The notes under the pieces are model-generated. The model did no database searches. It was given only the letters and a program-made list of their open reading frames with translations, and was not told where the DNA came from. Shown here piece by piece: positions 6,216 through 11,196 of a stretch of DNA of 11,196 bases; positions within the stretch are counted from its first letter, which is position 1, and every line of letters starts with the position of its first letter. The stretch comes from JBDNFP01 sp041689775 (GTDB lineage Bacteria; Bacteroidota; Bacteroidia; Cytophagales; Spirosomataceae): contig JBDNFP010000134.1 of assembly GCA_041689775.1 (NCBI GenBank), forward strand, positions 1 to 11,196. The letters run 5' to 3'. Both the position numbers and the translations under genes were made by a program.

Positions 6216-7691
6216 TTATTCAGTCCACCATAGTTTAGTTTTCATATCGTTGCCACCACCATTTAGCAGTACTCCGGCCTCTACGTTGGTTTGGTTTAGC
6301 GAGTATTCTGAGTTGGGGTATACAAAACGGGTAGGTAGTACTCCGTCATTAACGAATACTGCCCGACTGTCAGCGGCAGGGAAAGCTGGAAGGCCCGTGC
6401 GGCGCTTCTCAATCCAGGCCTCAATACCCTGGCCAAATAATGCGATCCACTTTTGCTCCATGATTTTTGCCTTCGATATTGTACCTACAGTTGTGAAGTA
6501 AGTAGCAGGGACCGACAGGCTATATTGATCAAAGGAGGCAGTAATCCCTTTTTCAAAGTAGGCTTTTGCATCTCCGGTAATATCACCATCAAAGGCAGCT
6601 TCGGCCAGAATTAGGTTCAATTCTGAGTAGGTCATTACTACTTCGGGGGCATCGGCGCGCACGAAATAGTTTCCGATTGTGGAGCTTGTAGCCAGAAAAC
6701 CAGTGGCGATTGCGTCGGGGAGTCCGTTGGGATGTCCCTGGTACTTACCGTCCTTGTTGGGGTTGGCATAGACCGTAAGACGGGTATCGCCGAGTGCGTT
6801 CATCTTGTCGGCCAAAGTGGAGCTTATGTTCCAGTCGGTACGACCATCCTGAACCATTAACTGATTCCACTCATTGTTGCTTGGCAGCACGGTGGTACAT
6901 TTCAAGGTCGCATTGTCGGCGTTGCTGGTAAAAATGGGAAATTTGGTAGCGTCCCCCAGAATCTCGGCCATGATGGCTTTCGACTCGGAAGGTTTCTTGG
7001 CCGCCTGACGGTTTGCCAGACGTAACCGCAGGGAATTAGCGAATTTCTTCCATTTCAAAATATCGCCACTGTACAGGATATCGCCTGAAATAGAAGGGCC
7101 TGATACACTGAGCTTTTCGTTCGCTACTTTCAGGTCGTTGAGCATTCCTGCGTATACCTGTTCCATGGAGTCATACTTGGGGGTATAAATGGGTGATTCG
7201 CTGGTACCGGCCAAAGCTTCTGAATAGGGTACGGCTCCGTACATATCCGTAAGCAGGGAGAATACCCATGTTTTCATGACGATGGCTACACCTTCGTAGT
7301 TTGCATTAGGTGCTTTACCGTTGGGGCCAGCCTGAATGATAATTCGCTGAAAGTTGAGCAGAGCGTCATTATAAAATGCTTTCCAGTTATTGGCAACTAA
7401 TGCAGGGGATACCTCGTAGTTATCGCCCTCATTGGAGTAAATATTGCGGGTAAAATGCTGTACGTACAGTTCGGCTGCGTCAATGTTGATGCGTTCAAAT
7501 CGGGTTCGTGCGCCCCAGTATCGATCGATTGATGATTCAAGACCGGTGGGCAATAGGTACTGCGCACCGATTGCCGTTGGACTGTTGGGGTTGGTGTTGA
7601 TGGCATCAAAGTCTTCGGTACAGCTACTGATGCTGAGCAGAGTAGCCAATGCCATTGATCCGACGGTTTTATAGTTTAATAATCTTTTCAT
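6216..7691 (-). CDS. SusD/RagB-family outer-membrane nutrient-binding lipoprotein
   Basis: A 491-residue surface lipoprotein that forms the hinged lid over the SusC channel and captures the ligand. The signal peptide (1-23) ends with lipobox ISS-C24, and the mature start CTEDFDAINTNPNSPT is typical of the SusD-like_2 subgroup (PF12771), including the acidic residues after the cysteine expected for surface export. Helical TPR-like segments follow; recognisable pieces are the N-terminal LLPTGLESSIDRYWG, the conserved GAVPYSEAL around 155, and the C-terminal MTYSELNLILAEAAFDGD with KIMEQKWIALFGQGIEAWIEKRRTG. Length is normal and no frameshift is seen. It lies 43 bases after susC in the same direction. 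SusD-like_2 members are often found in systems for non-carbohydrate or unknown ligands, so a glycan substrate should not be assumed. Confidence 0.95.
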   Translation of the reverse strand: MKRLLNYKTVGSMALATLLSISSCTEDFDAINTNPNSPTAIGAQYLLPTGLESSIDRYWGARTRFERINIDAAELYVQHFTRNIYSNEGDNYEVSPALVANNWKAFYNDALLNFQRIIIQAGPNGKAPNANYEGVAIVMKTWVFSLLTDMYGAVPYSEALAGTSESPIYTPKYDSMEQVYAGMLNDLKVANEKLSVSGPSISGDILYSGDILKWKKFANSLRLRLANRQAAKKPSESKAIMAEILGDATKFPIFTSNADNATLKCTTVLPSNNEWNQLMVQDGRTDWNISSTLADKMNALGDTRLTVYANPNKDGKYQGHPNGLPDAIATGFLATSSTIGNYFVRADAPEVVMTYSELNLILAEAAFDGDITGDAKAYFEKGITASFDQYSLSVPATYFTTVGTISKAKIMEQKWIALFGQGIEAWIEKRRTGLPAFPAADSRAVFVNDGVLPTRFVYPNSEYSLNQTNVEAGVLLNGGGNDMKTKLWWTE

Positions 7692-7734
7692 AAGTCTAAA
7701 TTGAATTTAACGTTCCAGAGATCCGGTTAGCTGC

Positions 7735-10700
7735 TTAGAATGAAAGGTTGAGGTTGACACCAATGCTGCGAGAGCTGGGTAGTTCGCCGTATCCAAAACC
7801 TTGGGCGTTGCCTCCTTTAGAATCAAACTCGGGATCTACGTGGGGCGTGTTCTTGAACATCATCCACACATTACGACCCACTAATGAAAGCTTGGCTGAT
7901 TGTAAATGGAGCTTCTTGATGAGGGCAGACGGAATGTTGTAGCCCAAGGACAGTTCACGAAGTTTTACGTAGCTGGCATCAAAAATAGCCGATTCGTGGT
8001 AGTTACGTGGATTATTGTAAGCGTACATCTGATTGGCCGTAACAATAATGGTATTTGGCTCGTAGCTCACGCTTCCGTCAGTGGCGGTAATTTTCTGAAC
8101 GCCTTTCCCGATAACACCTTCCTCACGTCCTAATGCAGTTTCGGCATATTGGCCGGTCCAACGACCCGTACCCGTACCTTCGTCGTAAATATCTCCCCCC
8201 ATCCGTACATCGATCAAAGCGGTAAGCGTAAAGCCTTTGTATTGGAAAGTATTGAGCATACCGCCGGTCCAGTCGGGCTGAATATTACCGATGATCTGCT
8301 GAGTAGACTGGCGCAGTGGTAATCCATTACGACCATAAACAATCTGTCCGTTGGGATCTCTTTCAAACGCCACCCCATAGAGCGTACCATAGGGCTGGCC
8401 CACGCGGGCTTCGGAGGTCATACCACGCTGTGAAGCAAGAATATAGGTTGTCAGACCTTCGGCTAGTGCATTAACTTTGTTACGGTTTCGAGCGTAGTTG
8501 AGTGATACATTCCAGGAGAAGCCATTGTCTAGCTTAATAGGTGTACCCGACAGCGTTAGTTCGATTCCTTTGTTCGTAATTTCTCCGGCGTTCAGGATAC
8601 GGCGGTCGTAGCCACTCGATTTGGATATTTCTACGCCTAAAATCTGGTTTTGGGTAGTTTGGTTGTAGTACGTAACGTCTAAACCTACCTTACCACGGAA
8701 GAAGCGCATATCTGCTCCAAATTCAAGACCCGTGGTAATTTCTGGCTTCAAACCTGAATTAGCAATCGAAACACTCTCGGCAAACTTAGGTAGTGAACCA
8801 TTCCATGAACCGCTTGATTCAAACGTTTGAGCTAATTGGTAGGGATTAGCGTCGTTACCTACCTGGGCAAGGCTGGCGCGTAGTTTTGCAAAAGTCAAAA
8901 CATCGCTTTGCACATTAAGCAAGTCTGTTACCACTGCACTCACCGAAGCCGATGGGTAGAAGTAGGAACGGTCGTTGCTAGGCAGGGTGCTGGACCAGTC
9001 ATTACGGGCCGTCAGATCAAGAAACAACATGTTACACCAGCCGAAGTTTGCGGCAGCAAACAAGCTTTGTACTTCTGATTTTCTGATGCTACTCTGGATT
9101 GTGTTGAGGCTTGGTACTGAGTTACTGGCATTATAGATACCATCCACGACGAGCTCACCCACGTAGAAGTAGTTACGCTTGTAGTAATTAACGCGGTTTA
9201 TGCCCCCAAACTGGACGTTAGCCGTAATATCGGAAGTGATATTCTTATTAAACGTAAAGATAAAATCACTGTTGGTTTCTTGGCTACGAAGTACTTCTTC
9301 ACTAAATCTGCCCGGAGTTGAGTTTCCGTTACGTACCCGGGCAAAGTTTACTACGTTGATACGGGTATCTGACCAGAAGTCAGTGCCTGTACGTACCATT
9401 AGGCTCAATGAGGGAAGAATTTTGTAGTTAAGAGCGATGTTTCCTAACAAGCGATCTTTTTCGTTGCCAAAAGGTAAATTCCTTTCGGAGAAATACGGGT
9501 TGGTAAAGTAGGTGTGCTGCCAGTTAGGTGGATCATTATCGGCGGGTTTGCCGGCTACTGCCCGCTGGTTATGAACGTCTGTATAGCTTTCGTAGTCACG
9601 TAGTTGATCCCACGATACACTACGGTGCGCCCAGATAAACTGCTGTCCCGATGCGTAGTTTCGGTTATCAGCACCTGATTTGATGTATTCACCTGACATC
9701 GTAACACTCAGATTTTTGGTCAGGTTGTAGCCCGAATTGATCCGGAAGTTGGTACGGTTAAAGTCGTTGTAGTACATGATGCCCTTCTGATCTACCCGTC
9801 CGAGTGACAAGCGGAAGAAGCCTTTGTCGTTTCCGCCCGAAAGCGCTATGCTGTTGTTGATCGTCTGACCAGTATTCCAGTATTCTTCCCAGTTATTGGA
9901 CTGAGGAGTAAGAGGGGCTACTTCGTTGCCAGTCCACCACTGACGTACCAGGCGGCCGTCCATGGGTGATCCCCAGCTTTCGTCCGTTCCGGCCGATCCG
10001 GCCAAGGGATACTTGGAATCATACACTGCGCGGTACTGCTGAGTCTGCAATGGGTCTGTAATCGAACCACTCCATCCATCATTGTACCAAGTACGGTAGC
10101 CATTGCCACCACCGTATGTGTTCTGGAAATTGGGCTTAACCCAGGGGCGCTCAAAGGTTACGTTAGAATTAAATTCAACCCCGATGCCTTTGGTGCCTTG
10201 GCCATTCTTCGTTGTAATCAAAATAACGCCATTTGCTGCACGTGAACCATATAGGGCGGCTGCGTTGGGTCCCTTCAGAACCGACATTTCTTTGATATTG
10301 TCCGGGTTTATCTCCGATATTCCTCCACCCAGCGATTTGCTGGCGCTTTGCTCCATGGGTACACCATCAATAACTATCAACGGTTGGTTATTGCCGGAAA
10401 TAGACGACGAACCACGAATCTGGATTGTAGAGCCGCTACCTGGGCCACCATTTGATTGGATACGTACACCGGCGATTTTGCCCGAAAGTCCGTTTGCCAC
10501 GTTAGTAGAGCGCGACTCGGTGAGGGCGCTACCTTTTATTTCCTGAACACTATAACCCAGCGCCTTTTTCTCTCGCTCGATACCAAAGGCAGTAACCACT
10601 ATTTCAGCGAGTTGCCGGGTGTCAGCCGAAAGCTTGATGTCAAACGTAGTTTTATTACCAATGGCGATTTCCTGGGTCAAGTAGCCCACAAAAGAGACAA

Positions 10701-10911
10701 CTAGGATACCATCGTTGGGTATGGTCATTTTGAAATTTCCGTCGGCGTCGGCGTTTGAACCAATGTTAGTGCCCTTGTAGATTAATGACGCACCCGGTAG
10801 GCCGACACCATCTTCCGTTGCGGTAACTTTACCGCTCAACTGACGAACCTGTGCAAAGATTATCGTTGAACATAAACAGCCCATTATGAGCAATAGTACA
10901 ATTTTTCTCAT
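7735..10911 (-). CDS. SusC/RagA-family TonB-dependent outer-membrane channel
   Basis: A 1058-residue protein that transports SusD-captured ligand across the outer membrane using TonB energy. Order of parts: signal peptide 1-20 (ending IIFA, cleavage before Q21); carboxypeptidase-regulatory-like beta-sandwich domain about 22-98 (LSGKVTATEDGVGLPGASL... DADGNFKMTIP... VVSFVGYLTQEI); TonB-box-like EIVVTAFG at 103-110; plug domain about 115-240 with IRGSSSISGNNQPLIVIDGVP and the SusC signature LKGPNAAALYGSRAANGVI at 212-230; then a 22-strand barrel ending NLNLSF with a terminal phenylalanine as needed for outer-membrane insertion. The longest open frame begins at a TTG at 10917; the ATG at 10911 is preferred because the signal peptide starts MRKIVLLLIMG, with a GGAG about 13 bases upstream. 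It leads the operon with susD and the small lipoprotein. No sigma/anti-sigma or hybrid two-component regulator is present in the window. Ligand unknown. Confidence 0.97.
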   Translation of the reverse strand: MRKIVLLLIMGCLCSTIIFAQVRQLSGKVTATEDGVGLPGASLIYKGTNIGSNADADGNFKMTIPNDGILVVSFVGYLTQEIAIGNKTTFDIKLSADTRQLAEIVVTAFGIEREKKALGYSVQEIKGSALTESRSTNVANGLSGKIAGVRIQSNGGPGSGSTIQIRGSSSISGNNQPLIVIDGVPMEQSASKSLGGGISEINPDNIKEMSVLKGPNAAALYGSRAANGVILITTKNGQGTKGIGVEFNSNVTFERPWVKPNFQNTYGGGNGYRTWYNDGWSGSITDPLQTQQYRAVYDSKYPLAGSAGTDESWGSPMDGRLVRQWWTGNEVAPLTPQSNNWEEYWNTGQTINNSIALSGGNDKGFFRLSLGRVDQKGIMYYNDFNRTNFRINSGYNLTKNLSVTMSGEYIKSGADNRNYASGQQFIWAHRSVSWDQLRDYESYTDVHNQRAVAGKPADNDPPNWQHTYFTNPYFSERNLPFGNEKDRLLGNIALNYKILPSLSLMVRTGTDFWSDTRINVVNFARVRNGNSTPGRFSEEVLRSQETNSDFIFTFNKNITSDITANVQFGGINRVNYYKRNYFYVGELVVDGIYNASNSVPSLNTIQSSIRKSEVQSLFAAANFGWCNMLFLDLTARNDWSSTLPSNDRSYFYPSASVSAVVTDLLNVQSDVLTFAKLRASLAQVGNDANPYQLAQTFESSGSWNGSLPKFAESVSIANSGLKPEITTGLEFGADMRFFRGKVGLDVTYYNQTTQNQILGVEISKSSGYDRRILNAGEITNKGIELTLSGTPIKLDNGFSWNVSLNYARNRNKVNALAEGLTTYILASQRGMTSEARVGQPYGTLYGVAFERDPNGQIVYGRNGLPLRQSTQQIIGNIQPDWTGGMLNTFQYKGFTLTALIDVRMGGDIYDEGTGTGRWTGQYAETALGREEGVIGKGVQKITATDGSVSYEPNTIIVTANQMYAYNNPRNYHESAIFDASYVKLRELSLGYNIPSALIKKLHLQSAKLSLVGRNVWMMFKNTPHVDPEFDSKGGNAQGFGYGELPSSRSIGVNLNLSF

Positions 10912-10989
10912 CTTCAATTTCTCCGATTAGATTAGTGATAAATAAACTTATTCGTCCTATTTAAGAACCGTCCTTCGGGGACTTAAAAT

Positions 10990-11055
10990 TTATGGCTGTG
11001 GCTGATCGCCAATTCGTGGGCCGCACACACTTGTAAGCGAATTCCACAGCCATAA
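10990..11055. repeat. Long imperfect inverted repeat upstream of the transposase-like gene
   Basis: TTATGGCTGTGG (10990-11001) pairs perfectly with CCACAGCCATAA (11044-11055). Inside, AATTCG (11011-11016) pairs with CGAATT (11038-11043), which is directly adjacent to the right outer arm, giving about 18 base pairs with a nine-base bulge on the left side. AAAAT on the outer left and ATTTT on the outer right add weaker pairing. It lies 46 bases before the ATG at 11102. It may be an insertion-sequence end, a leader hairpin limiting read-through into the transposase, or an operator. Confidence 0.6.
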
Positions 11056-11089
11056 TATTTTGGGTACTGGGTATATAATTTATGATTCG

Positions 11090-11097
11090 TAACTTTG
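11090..11097 (+). promoter_or_regulatory. TAnnTTTG promoter box immediately before the transposase-like start
   Basis: TAACTTTG matches the Bacteroidota -7 consensus at every fixed position. It ends four bases before the ATG at 11102, so a transcript from it would start at or very near the start codon and be leaderless. A TTTG at 11059-11062 is 27 bases upstream, longer than the usual 19-21 spacing, so the -33 match is poor. Confidence 0.4.
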
Positions 11098-11101
11098 TGC
11101 C

Positions 11102-11196
11102 ATGGATCTTGACTTTGACAAATACAAACTGCTACAATACTGCACCAATGAATCGTGCAAATACCATAACCAAATTGGCTTGGGCAACATATGCAC
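11102..11196 (+). CDS. Zinc-ribbon protein N-terminus, probable transposase (truncated by window edge)
   Basis: The first 31 codons of an open frame reading MDLDFDKYKLLQYCTNESC, then KYHNQIGLGNIC, running off the window. The pattern C-x4-C followed by a YxNQxGxGNI segment and another Cys is the first half of a zinc ribbon seen at the N-terminus of IS1-like and related transposases, where the ribbon reads target or element-end DNA. Supporting context: a long inverted repeat just upstream and an abrupt change of strand relative to all complete neighbours. Only the N-terminus is visible, so a non-transposase zinc-ribbon regulator cannot be excluded. Confidence 0.5.
   Translation, partial: MDLDFDKYKLLQYCTNESCKYHNQIGLGNIC

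Larger units (their letters stand above)
10918..11101. other. Divergent intergenic region between susC and a partial transposase-like gene
   Basis: This 184-base gap must hold the susC control region and the left end of whatever mobile element carries the plus-strand gene. Near susC there is a GATTA direct pair (10925-10934) and a promoter-like TAAGTTTA on the minus strand (10950-10943, one mismatch to TAnnTTTG) but no matching -33 box. Further out is a small UUCG-containing hairpin: GTCC (10970-10973) with GGAC (10979-10982). Next to the plus-strand gene are the long inverted repeat and the promoter box listed separately. Where host DNA ends and mobile DNA begins cannot be decided here. Confidence 0.5.

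Noticed and set aside
10103..10546. Plus-strand open frame of 147 codons opposite the SusC plug domain
   Set aside because: Antisense to the conserved SusC signature; no domain or start context.
10990..11055. A tRNA or CRISPR-type repeat in the susC upstream region
   Set aside because: There is only one inverted pair, with no repeated spacing, no cloverleaf and no T-loop consensus.

Overview
The window looks like a chromosomal segment from a Bacteroidota bacterium, most likely order Cytophagales (inference; no taxonomic marker gene is present). The signs are a SusC/SusD outer-membrane pair with the family's typical signatures, lipoproteins with acidic residues just after the lipidated cysteine, weak or absent Shine-Dalgarno sequences, promoter-like TAnnTTTG boxes, and a twin-arginine-exported aminotransferase of a type I associate with SusCD clusters.

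Layout. The left edge (1-318, +) is the 3' end of a transposase gene. All complete genes then lie on the minus strand. Bases 341-2240 hold a two-gene unit: a free-standing von Willebrand factor A (vWA) protein (1593-2240) and, downstream in transcription, a cysteine-rich putative metal-binding protein (341-1450). They are separated by a compact block of nested perfect inverted repeats (1474-1562). Bases 2447-4176 hold a degenerate Hint-like secreted protein and an auxin-efflux-carrier (AEC) type permease, probably co-transcribed (permease first) and ended by a terminator at 2387-2416. Bases 4281-5468 hold a Tat-exported histidinol-phosphate-aminotransferase-like enzyme with its own candidate promoter and a strong terminator. 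Bases 5713-10911 are a susC-susD-lipoprotein operon ended by a terminator at 5666-5696. The right edge (11102 onward, +) is the first 31 codons of a zinc-ribbon protein that resembles a transposase N-terminus, preceded by a long imperfect inverted repeat and a TAnnTTTG box almost touching the start codon.

How the genes may work together. SusC (TonB-dependent channel) and SusD (surface lid) should import an unknown ligand into the periplasm, with the small lipoprotein as an accessory. The exported PLP enzyme would also be periplasmic, so it could act on that ligand. It has its own promoter signals, so the link is by neighbourhood rather than by one transcript. The vWA/metal-binding pair has no recognisable operon partner elsewhere in the window. 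With its hairpin-rich leader and position next to an insertion sequence, it is the best candidate for an uncharacterised system. Several gene starts were moved inward to ATG codons because the longest open frames begin at TTG or GTG, or at an ATG that adds a non-domain N-terminal tail.
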